DNA from: an uncultured Clostridia bacterium | GTDB lineage: Bacteria; Bacillota; Clostridia; TANB77; CAG-508 | Reading direction: 5' to 3' | Length of the DNA: 64,000 bases | Assembly: GCA_944386685.1 (NCBI GenBank) | Contig: CALXCA010000003.1 | Coordinates: forward strand, 37,657 to 101,656 | Shown: piece after piece, positions 27,343 through 35,693 of the stretch | How the letters are laid out: each line of letters starts with the position of its first letter | Numbering within the stretch: position 1 is the stretch's first letter | Made by a program: the position numbers and the translations under genes | Notes under the pieces: generated by a model | Database searches by the model: none | The model's input: only the letters and a program-made list of their open reading frames with translations | What the model was told of the DNA's origin: nothing

Positions 27343-29160
27343 TTATCTACATGTTATACTCCATGAATATATTTCTACTGAAAAATCTCCATCATCATAC
27401 ATTAATTTTAGCTTTCCTGAACCAAAATTTGTACTTCTTGTTGAAATATTAATCCTGTATGTTGCACTATTTCTATTTACAACTTGTATTCCTCCAACAT
27501 CAACTTGGCTTATTCCTTCTTTAACTAGTCTTAATTTGCTTGTATCAAAATATGATGATAATTTGAAATTTATTGTAGCACTATCACTTCTAAGCTCTTG
27601 ACCAGCATAAACATCGTTACAAACTGTTGTAGTTACATCATCAGCACAGTATATTGTATCACCAATCTCTTCTTCAGCTTCTTCCATACCAGGTGGGCAA
27701 GGAACTAATTCAAAATTAGTCTCAGTATGGCACTCTTCTCTATAAATATCCTCATACCAAGCTTTTACTGAATAAGTGCCACTAGTATTAGAAATTGTTG
27801 GTAAAACAACTACTTTACAAGTTGATTTTATTTTTCCATCTGTATTTTTAGCTGTTATTGTAACTTCTCCTGAACTTATTGAAGTTACTGTACATGTTGT
27901 TTGATTATTTCCACTTGAAGAAACTTTTGCAACTCCTGTATTACTACTTGTCCATATTACATCTTCTGTACATGTTCCATCATCTGGTTTTATATGTGCT
28001 ACAATTGTTGCTGTTTCTCCTGGTTTTATAACAAGTCTATCGGGGTCAACAGATATTGCTGTTATTGTTGTTACTACTACTATTCTACATTCTGCTGTTA
28101 TTCCATTTTCTGTTGTTGCTGTTATTGTTGCATTTCCATTTTTTATTCCTTTTACATATCCTGTTTCATCTACTGTTGCTACACTTGTATCACTACTTAC
28201 CCATGTTACATTTGTTCCTACATTTGCTGTTTCTGGCATAAATGATACTACTTCTAATTGTAATTCTGGTACTTTACTTCTATCTAGTACTGCTGATACT
28301 GCATTTAAGTTCATTCCTGTTGGACTTGTTTGTACTGTTATTGTACTTGTTCCGGCTACTCCGTTTTCTGTTTTTGCTGTTATTGTTACTGTTCCATTTG
28401 ATATTCCTGTTACAAATCCTGCTTCTGTTACTGTTGCTACATTTGTATCACTACTTGTCCATGTTATATTTGTATATACGTTTGCTGTATCTGGTAATAT
28501 TGTTGCTGTTAGTTGTACTGTTCTATTCATTGATGATAAATCTATTACACTACTTGCTGGTTCTACTTTTACTTCTTCTGGTTCTGTTTGTACTGTTACA
28601 TAACATCTGTCTGTTTTGTTCTTGTCTGTTGTTACTGTTACTATTGTATGTCCATTTGCTTTTCCGGTTATTAATCCATCTTCTCCTAGTTCTGCTATAT
28701 TATCATCTGAATTTGACCAGGTTACATTTTCTGATTCTGTTGTATACTGTAGTTTTACACTTTCTCCTACATTTAGTATTAAACTTTCTGGTAATTCTAT
28801 TCCATCTCTGTTTAGTTCTTCTCCCTCATATACCATTCCATTTTCATCTACTGTATACTTATTTCCAGATACTTTAAATTCTACTAGGAATATTCCATGA
28901 TATCCATCATCTATTTCGTAATCCATTACTCCATCTGGGTCTTCTCCTATGTATGAATCCATATAATGTTCTAGATTACCACTTGTTACCTGACCAATAT
29001 CATTATCTGCCACAGATTGTGCAGCTGCCCATTCTACAGTTTCCTTTTCTTCACTTCTATTTTTTTCTGAGTCTGCATTTTCTGCACTATTTATTATTCC
29101 ATTATCTCCTGTTAGAGCTGTAACAGTTATCCCTGCAATTATAAGCATAACAATTACCGT
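27343..29160 (-). pseudogene. Ig-domain prepilin-like surface protein 1, headless (phase OFF)
   Basis: About 600 residues remain. The frame begins inside the prepilin helix (VIVMLIIAGITVTALTGDNG) with no RBS and a stop codon just upstream, because the promoter, RBS and first 18 codons lie inverted at 32483-32535. The body has a pseudopilin-like region, then about four BIG2-type Ig repeats (WTSSDTNVATV..GFVTGISNGTVTITA) and a C-terminal domain with several Cys (EECHTE, YCADDVTTTVCND, SITCR). DNA of the first ~550 bases is almost identical to the intact paralogue ending at 33459, while the C-terminal third differs. It is reversibly silenced rather than dead, in my reading. Confidence 0.85.
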
Positions 29161-29189
29161 AACAATATTACTTTATGACTATTTTTATT

Positions 29190-30824
29190 TTAGCCAACAT
29201 TTTGTATTTTTTTATCTTTTTTACCTTTATTTAAAATATTGAATTTATAATATATAGTTATTTCCTTATTTTCTGAAATTTCAATTTTATTGACTAAAGA
29301 TATAAGTATTGTTCTAGTTATTTCTTTCATATTTATAAAATTTTCAACTAATTCCTTGATATCAACAGATAAATCTTCTTTTTCTTCAGATTTTTTTAAT
29401 TGTTTAATTCTTTCTTCAATTTGTTTTCTGCTATCTATATGTTTTGAATAAATTCTAGAAAAGTCTTCATTTTCAAATAGTCCATTATATTTATCTTCAT
29501 ATAATTTGTCTATTTTTTTATTTATATCTTTAATCTTTTTTTCTAAGATAAGAATTTCATTTTTTAAATTAAATTTATCTTCAATTATCTTTTCTTTTGA
29601 GGCATTGGCAATTTGGGTATATTTTTCCTCATTCAAAAAATCTTTACATCTGCTTTTAATTTGTTCAATAACAAAATTTGTTACTTTTTCTAGATTATTG
29701 CTATGTGGTGTACAAAAATTCAAATGTGTGTTTCTAGCATAAGTATTACATCTTAAATAAAAATTTGTTTTAATATTGTTTTTTTGTGGAACTATACTTA
29801 ATTTCTTTCCACATTCTTTACAATATATTAAACCTTTTAATAACCAATCATAAGTTTTTACTCTTGTTGAAGTTCTGCTTTTTATCATATCTTGTACAAT
29901 ATTAAATGTTTCTTCATCAATTATTGGTGTATGCATACCTTTTACTATTATTCTATCTTCTTTTGGCATTACCATTGTTTTTTTGCTCTTGTAATTAATT
30001 TTTTTAGTGTTTCCATTTGATACCCAACCCAAATAAGTTACATTTTGTAATATTCTTTTTACAGTATTTCTGTTCCATCCAATTCTAGTTTCACTTTTTC
30101 TTGTATGTGTATTTCCTACAATTTCTGATGGAACTAATGCTTTTTCTTTTGTTAGAATTCTACTTATTTCTGTTGGTGTTTTTCCTTTTCTTGCAAACAT
30201 AAAAATTCTTTTTACAATTGGTGCAATGTCTTGGTCAATTATGTAATGATTATAATCTAGTGGATCTTTTTTATATCCATATGTTGGATATATTGTCATA
30301 ACTTTTCCTTCTTTAGCCCTTGTTTTTTTACCGTTTCTTACCTTTCTGGATGTATCACGTAAAAACCATTCATTAAAAAATGATTTAAATTGTACCATTT
30401 CTTCTGATGTTTCAATATGTCCTGTATCTATATCATCTGTTATTGCTATAAATCTTACACCTTTTTCAATGAAAAATTCTTCTAAATAGTAAGATATTTT
30501 ACTAGATAATCTCCCAAATCTTGATAAATCTTTAACTGCTATTAAATTGATTTTCTTATCTTCAATATCTTTTATCATTCTATTAAATGCTGGTCTATCA
30601 AAAGTAGCCCCAGAAACTCCATCATCTGTATAGTCATCATATACTTTTATGTTATTGTCTTTACAAAAGTTTCTTAAAAATATTTTTTGTGTACTTATAC
30701 TTCCACTTTCTTTTTCATCTTCATTTGTTACCATTACTTCGCCATTTCCAAGTTCAATATTTTCATTGGATAATCTTTCATATAATCCTGCTACATATTT
30801 TTCAGGATTTGCTATTGTTATCAT
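29190..30824 (-). CDS. large serine recombinase
   Basis: About 544 residues. N-terminal resolvase domain (YVAGLYERLS with the catalytic Ser, VKDLSRFGR with catalytic Args near 110), recombinase domain (IYPTYGYKKDP near 195), a Cys zinc ribbon (CKECGKKL near 345, then two more Cys), and a long coiled-coil motif near 430-490, the layout of large serine integrases. Its stop is 30 bases from the left crossover site. AGAGAGG five bases before the Met at 30824 decides the start. It is the obvious candidate to flip the segment it lies in. Members of this family usually integrate phages or conjugative elements one way and need a partner protein to reverse; no such partner is recognised, though the nearby 36-residue ORF is a candidate. 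Confidence 0.93.
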   Translation of the reverse strand: MITIANPEKYVAGLYERLSNENIELGNGEVMVTNEDEKESGSISTQKIFLRNFCKDNNIKVYDDYTDDGVSGATFDRPAFNRMIKDIEDKKINLIAVKDLSRFGRLSSKISYYLEEFFIEKGVRFIAITDDIDTGHIETSEEMVQFKSFFNEWFLRDTSRKVRNGKKTRAKEGKVMTIYPTYGYKKDPLDYNHYIIDQDIAPIVKRIFMFARKGKTPTEISRILTKEKALVPSEIVGNTHTRKSETRIGWNRNTVKRILQNVTYLGWVSNGNTKKINYKSKKTMVMPKEDRIIVKGMHTPIIDEETFNIVQDMIKSRTSTRVKTYDWLLKGLIYCKECGKKLSIVPQKNNIKTNFYLRCNTYARNTHLNFCTPHSNNLEKVTNFVIEQIKSRCKDFLNEEKYTQIANASKEKIIEDKFNLKNEILILEKKIKDINKKIDKLYEDKYNGLFENEDFSRIYSKHIDSRKQIEERIKQLKKSEEKEDLSVDIKELVENFINMKEITRTILISLVNKIEISENKEITIYYKFNILNKGKKDKKIQNVG

Positions 30825-30910
30825 TAAAACCTCTCTTTCTAATAACAACAGGTTTCTTCCAATTTTAAATCATTGTAATTTTTACAAATGATTATGTTAG
30901 CTATAACAAA

Positions 30911-30939
30911 ATTATACAGTTTTAGAAAAAATATTGCAA
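30911..30939 (-). promoter_or_regulatory. sigma-A promoter of the recombinase
   Basis: TTGCAA (30934-30939), 17 bases, TATAAT (30911-30916) on the minus strand. The leader to 30824 holds a hairpin (AATCATT with AATGATT) that might modulate translation. Confidence 0.7.
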
Positions 30940-30976
30940 TAATTATTACAAAATTTTGGATTGTTATTTATTCAAG

Positions 30977-31096
30977 TTTTTTATACAATAGGAAATAATA
31001 TGAAACTTTAAGTTTTGCAACTAAAAGTGAAAATAAAATTTATTATTAAAAAATTTTATTTTCAAAAGAAAGTCATACTTTCCTATTGTATAAAAA
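30977..31096. repeat. palindromic repeat U, copy 1
   Basis: 120 bases with ends TTTTATACAATAGGAAA and TTTCCTATTGTATAAAA and an inner AAAATAAAATTT/AAATTTTATTTT pair. Part of it matches 35563-35630 in reverse orientation. It lies between the recombinase promoter and the 36-residue ORF. Confidence 0.7.
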
Positions 31097-31119
31097 TCTA
31101 TAATTGCTATCTTTAAAAC

Positions 31120-31230
31120 TTATTTATTGATTTTTTCAATTAAGTAATTTATAAATGTTTCTTGTAATTTTTCTTGTACTGTTTTTTCGTTTTCATCAAA
31201 GACTTCTTTTATTAAATATTCCTGTTTCAT
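31120..31230 (-). CDS. 36-residue hypothetical protein beside the recombinase
   Basis: Begins MKQEYLIKEVFDENEKTVQE, charged and helical, no membrane segment; ends KINK. AGAAAGG lies about 13 bases upstream of the ATG at 31230. It sits between HEPN and recombinase genes on the same strand inside the invertible segment. Possible roles are recombination directionality factor or regulator, by position only. Other DNA at 31097-31580 shows no further gene. Confidence 0.5.
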   Translation of the reverse strand: MKQEYLIKEVFDENEKTVQEKLQETFINYLIEKINK

Positions 31231-31580
31231 ATAAATCTCAATTCCTTTCTTATAGCTAGCTTGTTTATAAAATAAATTAACCTGCTATTATTTTTATAAA
31301 TAATTTTTTTATATAAAGAAAAAAATACACCTTGTTTTTTAAAGTGTATTTTTAACAGATTTTATCATATGGTAATATTTCTATCTCTTTTGTTTATTCT
31401 ATTTTTACTATTACTATTTTATTTAAAAAATTTTCACCTCCATTTTTGTATTTTTAGCAATTAGCAAAAATAAATTATATACAATTAGTATTATACTTAA
31501 TACTATAAGTTATGTCAATTAAATTTATTAATATATGCAAAAAGAAAAAACATCTCTATATAAAGATGTTTTATATATAA

Positions 31581-31976
31581 TTATTTATTTTTTACATATT
31601 CTTCAACTAATTCTAATAATTCCTCTGCAGTTTGAATTTGTTCAAGAGTATCTTCAGGTTTTGCAATAAATTCATCATCATAATCACTATCTTCTCTAAT
31701 TTTACTAGCTTTTGATATCTTTTTTCCTATAGATTTTGGAAAAATTTCTGTATGTACATAATTTTTATTAAAATAAGCTACTACATCTTTATGTTTTTTA
31801 AAATCAATTGGCTCTAAAGCCAAAATAGACCTAATACTGTGGAATATGGAATAATAAGCTCTATTATTGGAAGATTTATATAAACTTAAATTATATAAGG
31901 CTTTACTTGCTTTTAAATCTTCTTTAGCTTGTTCTAATCTATGGTTTACTAATTCTTTTGAAATTTTTGGACTCAT
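31581..31976 (-). CDS. HEPN-domain protein, HepT-like toxin
   Basis: About 131 residues, all helical, with the HEPN signature NRAYYSIFHS (Arg-x6-His) near residue 40. HEPN toxins are RNases or are held inactive by their MNT partner. Its ATG overlaps the stop of the upstream nucleotidyltransferase gene by four bases (ATGA), with GAAGGAG before it, so the two are translationally coupled. The gene order MNT then HEPN matches known MntA-HepT toxin-antitoxin pairs. Confidence 0.85.
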   Translation of the reverse strand: MSPKISKELVNHRLEQAKEDLKASKALYNLSLYKSSNNRAYYSIFHSIRSILALEPIDFKKHKDVVAYFNKNYVHTEIFPKSIGKKISKASKIREDSDYDDEFIAKPEDTLEQIQTAEELLELVEEYVKNK

Positions 31977-32320
31977 TTTAATATCACTCCTTCTTTTTGT
32001 ACATTCATGTAAAAAGGTAATACTTCTAACCAATAATTAAACTTATCTATATTTTTTATTAAGGGAGATAATGAAATATCAAAATTATTATTCCATTCTA
32101 TTTCATAAGCATAATCCCAAATCTTATTTCTGTATTTAATTATTTCATCATCATTTAAGTCAGTTAATATCATAATATCAATATCAGAATTTTTATTATA
32201 ATCTCCTCTTGCATAAGAACCATAAAGTATAATTTTTTTTAATCTTTTGCCTAAGATTTTCTTTACCCCATTTATAAATTCATCAATTATATTATTTACT
32301 TTAGATGGTATATTTTTCAT
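31973..32320 (-). CDS. MNT-type nucleotidyltransferase, MntA-like antitoxin
   Basis: About 115 residues with the minimal nucleotidyltransferase motif GSYARGDYNKNSDIDIMIL (GS...DxD) near residue 40. In characterised pairs MntA adds AMP groups to the HEPN toxin and so neutralises it. GGAAAG precedes the Met at 32320; the longer frame has no RBS. A TATAAT at 32364-32369 (minus strand) may be its -10 box, back to back with the pilin 1 promoter. Being inside the invertible segment, the pair may also stabilise it. Confidence 0.87.
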   Translation of the reverse strand: MKNIPSKVNNIIDEFINGVKKILGKRLKKIILYGSYARGDYNKNSDIDIMILTDLNDDEIIKYRNKIWDYAYEIEWNNNFDISLSPLIKNIDKFNYWLEVLPFYMNVQKEGVILK

Positions 32321-32410
32321 ATCGGAACACTTTCCTTTCATCTTTAAATAAAACTTTTTATTTATTATAACATATTATTTATTCTTTATCATTGATTTTT
32401 TTAAAATAAT

Positions 32411-32439
32411 TTGATTTTTTGTCAAAAATTTGGTACAAT
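32411..32439 (+). promoter_or_regulatory. invertible sigma-A promoter of pilin 1
   Basis: TTGATT (32411-32416), 17 bases, TACAAT (32434-32439). In the present orientation it points right, away from the pilin 1 body; inversion of 29160-32534 would aim it into pilin 1 and the downstream thioredoxin-like genes. The leader ACAAAGGAGGATG matches that of the intact paralogue. Confidence 0.75.
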
Positions 32440-32482
32440 TTAAGTATATAATTAAATTTTTTTACAAAGGAGGATGATGTTT

Positions 32483-32608
32483 ATGAAGCTTTTTAAGAAA
32501 AACAATGGACTAACTTTAGTTGCACTAATTATCACAATTTTGTTCTCTTATGACGAAAACTTAAAATGTAGTAATAACAATGGTTTCCTCCTATCAACAA
32601 TTTATTAA
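32483..32608 (+). pseudogene. displaced 5' end of pilin 1 (prepilin head)
   Basis: Behind a perfect AAAGGAGG site the frame reads MKLFKKNNGLTLVALIIT, the prepilin leader and first part of its hydrophobic helix, then at the crossover (32534-32535) changes into unrelated ILFSYDENLK... and stops at 32608. The intact paralogue continues LIITVIVMLIIAGITV. In this orientation only a 41-residue peptide could be made. Confidence 0.85.
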
Positions 32609-32638
32609 AAATAAAATTTTAACATATTTAGAAGATGA

Positions 32639-32676
32639 GTTAGGCTGTAAAACTTTATAAAGTTTTACAGCCTAAC
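32639..32676. terminator. 17-bp hairpin after thioredoxin-like gene 3
   Basis: GTTAGGCTGTAAAACTT pairs with AAGTTTTACAGCCTAAC around a four-base loop. It follows the minus-strand gene at 32695 and faces the displaced pilin 1 promoter, so it may also stop antisense transcription in the OFF state. U-tracts on both sides are weak. Confidence 0.6.
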
Positions 32677-32694
32677 TATTAACATTCAAGTTTT

Positions 32695-33390
32695 TTATTT
32701 CTTTAATAACTCATAATAATGGTCATATAATTCTTGTTTTTGTTCATCTGTTAATGGAGAATTTTTAGCTTGTCCTTCATTATAATTTATAGAAGTTCCT
32801 ATTTCTTTTAATGTTGCTTCTCCAGAGTTGGTAATTGCTAATAATGGAATGCTCCAGCTTTCATTTCCTTCTTCATTTAAAGTTAAAAGTTCTTGCTCAG
32901 CTAATTTATTTATTATTTCATTTCTTTTTTCTTCTTCAATAGCATCTTCATTTGCGGTTATGTCATAATAATATAATTTATCTATTCCAACATCTTTTAA
33001 AACTTTTAATAATGTTTCTATAGATGCTCTACAATATGTGCATGTTGGAGCACTTACATATATATATGAATTTTCATTACTATTCATTACATCATATAAT
33101 TCTTCTAATCCAACATATACTATTGGATTATTTTCATCTATATTTACTGTATTATATGTTTCTCCATTACTTTCATCTTTAGTTCCATTTAGTTTTTCAA
33201 ATTCTTGTTTAAATCTTTTAGAATCTTCTGTTGCTGAATAATTTATTGTGTTTTCATTTGTTGTATTTTCATTTTGTGGTTTATTTTTTTCTTGAGTCAA
33301 ATTCCATATTATTCCACTTTGTATTGCAATTAGTATTATTAATACAATTAGTATAATTGCCATTATAAACATATATTTTTTATTTTTCAT
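32695..33390 (-). CDS. membrane-anchored thioredoxin-fold protein (paralogue 3)
   Basis: 231 residues with the same plan as the genes at 25537 and 26556: N-terminal membrane helix (5-28), polar linker, thioredoxin-like domain with SAPTCTYCRASIETLL near residue 125, YYYDI, and WSIPLLAITNSG. The CTYC pair suggests redox activity outside the membrane. It is 68 bases downstream of the intact Ig-domain pilin 2, and its RBS region (AGGAGAAATTCAA) is identical to that of paralogue 2. The repeated pilin-thioredoxin pairing argues for a shared task. Confidence 0.82.
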   Translation of the reverse strand: MKNKKYMFIMAIILIVLIILIAIQSGIIWNLTQEKNKPQNENTTNENTINYSATEDSKRFKQEFEKLNGTKDESNGETYNTVNIDENNPIVYVGLEELYDVMNSNENSYIYVSAPTCTYCRASIETLLKVLKDVGIDKLYYYDITANEDAIEEEKRNEIINKLAEQELLTLNEEGNESWSIPLLAITNSGEATLKEIGTSINYNEGQAKNSPLTDEQKQELYDHYYELLKK

Positions 33391-33458
33391 TTGAATTTCT
33401 CCTATCTTTATAAATGAATAATTTATATTTTAACATATTCTTTTATTTATTTTTTGTT

Positions 33459-35480
33459 TTATTTACAAGATATTGTCCATCTATATACTTCTTGTGATTC
33501 TCCTTCACTTTCATACATTAATATTAATGCTCCTGTACTAAAACTTGTACTATCTGTTGAAATATTTATTCTATATGTTGCATTATTTCTGTCAGATACT
33601 GATATATTTCCTACATTTACACTTCCTATTCCACTCTTTACAAGTCTTAATTTGTTTACATCTACATATGATGATAGTTTAAAACTTATTGTATTACTAT
33701 CACTTACAAGTCTTTGAGCATATTTTGTATCACATTTTCTTTCTGTATCACATACTTCAATAGTTACATATTCACAATCAGAGTTACAAACAGTTCCACA
33801 ATATTCACGTGGTTCTTCTTTTACACAATAGAAAACATCATCATACATTTGAGTTTTCTCATTCCATTCTTTTCTTACATTTTGTTGAACACATCCCATA
33901 ATTGTTGTACAATCATCTCTACATGTAGAATTATCATTAGTACATTCTTTAACCTTTTCATTACGACAGTTTGTTGTTACATTATAACAATCTTGATAAG
34001 AATATCTTTCATAATATGCTTTTACAGAATATTCTTTATTTGTATTTGACATTACAGGTATTACTATTAATGTTGCTGTGTCTTTAATTTTTCCATTTGG
34101 ATTTTTTGCTGTTATTGTTACTACTCCTGCTTTTAAAGATTGTATGTTACATGTTACATTGTTAGCTCCACTTGTTGTTAGTTTTACTACACTTGTATCA
34201 CTAGTTGTCCAAGTTACATCTTCAGTACATGTTCCATCATCTGGTTTTATATATGCAGTTAAATTAATATTATCACCATCATTTAATACTTCTCTATTAG
34301 AACTTAATCTAATATCTGTTATTGTTGTTACTACAACTATTCTACATGTTGCTGTTTTTCCATTTTCTGTGGTTGCTGTTATTGTTGCATTTCCATTTTT
34401 TATTCCTCTTACAAATCCTGTTTCATCTACTGTTGCTACACTTGTATCACTACTTACCCATGTTACATTTGTTCCTACATTTGCTGTTTCTGGCATATAT
34501 GATACTACTTCTAATTGTAATTCTGGTACATGACTTCTATCTAATACTGCTGATACTGCATTTAAGTTTAATCCTGTTGGACTTGTTTGTACTGTTATTG
34601 TACTTGTTCCTGCTACTCCATTTTCTGCTTTAGCTGTTATTGTTACTGTTCCATTTGATATTCCTGTTACAAATCCTGTTTCATTTACTGTTGCTACATT
34701 TGTATCACTACTTGTCCATGTTATATTTGTATATACATTTGCTGTTTCTGGTAATATCTTTGCTGTTAATTGTACTGTTCTGTTCATTGAAGATAAATCT
34801 ATTACACTACTTGCTGGTTCTACTATTACTTCTTCTGGCTCTGTTTGTACTGTTACATAACATCTATCTGTTTTGTTTTTGTCTGTTGTTACAGTTACTA
34901 TCGTATGTCCATTTGCTTTTCCTGTTATTAATCCATCTTCTCCTAATTCTGCTATATTATCATCTGAATTTGACCAGGTTACATTTTCTGATTCTGTTGT
35001 ATACTGTAGTTTTACACTTTCTCCTACATTTAGTATTAAACTTTCTGGTAATTCTATTCCATCTCTGTTTAGTTCTTCTCCCTCATATACCATTCCATTT
35101 TCATCTACTGTATACTTATTTCCAGATACTTTAAATTCTACTAGGAATATTCCATGATATCCATCATCTATTTCGTAATCCATTACTCCATCTGGGTCTT
35201 CTCCTATGTATGAATCCATATAATGTTCTAGATTACCACTTGTTACCTGACCAATATCATTATCTGCCACAGATTGTGCAGCTGCCCATTCTACAGTTTC
35301 CTTTTCTTCACTTCTATTTTTTTCTGAATCTGCATTTTCTGCACTATTTATTATTCCATTATCTCCTGTTAGAGCTGTAACAGTTATTCCTGCAATTATA
35401 AGCATAACAATTACCGTGATAATTAGTGCAACTAAAGTTAATCCATTGTTTTTCTTAAGCTTCTTTTTTAATCTTTTCAT
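33459..35480 (-). CDS. Ig-domain prepilin-like surface protein 2 (intact)
   Basis: 673 residues. Basic leader (MKRLKKKLKKNNG), then a prepilin-type hydrophobic helix LTLVALIITVIVMLIIAGIT; four BIG2-type Ig repeats (about 125-470); then a Cys-rich C-terminal region (CYNVTTNCRN, CTNDNSTCRDDC, CGTVCNSDC, CDTERKCD) and a final beta-rich domain ending RWTISCK. Class III-like signal G-L/TLVAL lacks the usual Glu at position 5 and Phe at position 1, so processing by a prepilin peptidase is uncertain; it may simply be membrane anchored. It carries an intact copy of the recombinase target (near 35410-35425). N-terminal DNA is near identical to pilin 1; the C-terminal domain is not. Confidence 0.87.
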   Translation of the reverse strand: MKRLKKKLKKNNGLTLVALIITVIVMLIIAGITVTALTGDNGIINSAENADSEKNRSEEKETVEWAAAQSVADNDIGQVTSGNLEHYMDSYIGEDPDGVMDYEIDDGYHGIFLVEFKVSGNKYTVDENGMVYEGEELNRDGIELPESLILNVGESVKLQYTTESENVTWSNSDDNIAELGEDGLITGKANGHTIVTVTTDKNKTDRCYVTVQTEPEEVIVEPASSVIDLSSMNRTVQLTAKILPETANVYTNITWTSSDTNVATVNETGFVTGISNGTVTITAKAENGVAGTSTITVQTSPTGLNLNAVSAVLDRSHVPELQLEVVSYMPETANVGTNVTWVSSDTSVATVDETGFVRGIKNGNATITATTENGKTATCRIVVVTTITDIRLSSNREVLNDGDNINLTAYIKPDDGTCTEDVTWTTSDTSVVKLTTSGANNVTCNIQSLKAGVVTITAKNPNGKIKDTATLIVIPVMSNTNKEYSVKAYYERYSYQDCYNVTTNCRNEKVKECTNDNSTCRDDCTTIMGCVQQNVRKEWNEKTQMYDDVFYCVKEEPREYCGTVCNSDCEYVTIEVCDTERKCDTKYAQRLVSDSNTISFKLSSYVDVNKLRLVKSGIGSVNVGNISVSDRNNATYRINISTDSTSFSTGALILMYESEGESQEVYRWTISCK

Positions 35481-35522
35481 AATTACATCCTCCTTTGTAA
35501 AAAATTAAACATATATACTATT

Positions 35523-35552
35523 ATTATACCATAATTGGTATATTTTTGTAAA
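35523..35552 (-). promoter_or_regulatory. sigma-A promoter of pilin 2
   Basis: TTTACA (35547-35552), 18 bases, TATAAT (35523-35528), then a leader ending ACAAAGGAGG that matches the displaced pilin 1 leader. Confidence 0.7.
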
Positions 35553-35562
35553 CTTTTATATT

Positions 35563-35630
35563 TAAAATTTTATTTTCACTTTGAGCCTAAGTAACTTAGA
35601 GTTTCATATTGTTTCCTATACACTAAAAAA
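35563..35630. repeat. palindromic repeat U, copy 2 (partial)
   Basis: AAATTTTATTTTCACTTT ... GTTTCATATTGTTTCCTATA matches the reverse complement of 30984-31046, with changes in the middle. Confidence 0.6.
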
Positions 35631-35664
35631 GCTAAGGCAGAAAACTTTAAAAAGTTTTCTGCCT
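35624..35664 (-). terminator. thrS terminator
   Basis: On the minus strand AGGCAGAAAACTT and AAGTTTTCTGCCT (35635-35647 with 35652-35664) form a 13-bp stem followed by TAGCTTTTTTAG. Confidence 0.8.
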
Positions 35665-35693
35665 CAACTATTGACTTCAACCATATAAAACAA

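Larger units (their letters stand above)
29160..32534. mobile_element. invertible DNA segment (serine-recombinase inverton) carrying the pilin 1 head
   Basis: A 3.4-kb segment with a serine recombinase, a 36-residue ORF, a MNT-HEPN pair and the outward-facing promoter and start of pilin 1. The junctions are CAATTACC-GT-AACAATATT at the left and CTAATTATC-AC-AATTTTG at the right (AC is GT on the other strand). Flipping the segment between these dinucleotides yields CAATTACCGTGATAATTAG, exactly the sequence in the intact paralogue near 35417. At the right it yields GTCATAA...TTATGAC, a palindromic site adjoining the recombinase. The present state therefore has hybrid (attL/attR-like) sites. Confidence 0.85.

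Noticed and set aside
28242..28877. Long Leu/Tyr-rich frames opposite the Ig-repeat genes (also 34322-35134)
   Set aside because: They are antisense shadows of the repetitive Thr/Val-rich BIG2 codons; both paralogues give the same artefact and no RBS precedes them.
29160..32534. Simple insertion of an integrative element into pilin 1
   Set aside because: In an insertion the 5' fragment would keep the gene's orientation. Here it is reversed, and only inversion restores the paralogue sequence at both junctions.
32483..32608. 41-residue peptide as an independent gene
   Set aside because: Despite a perfect RBS, its first 18 codons are the pilin head and the rest is random read-through past the crossover point.
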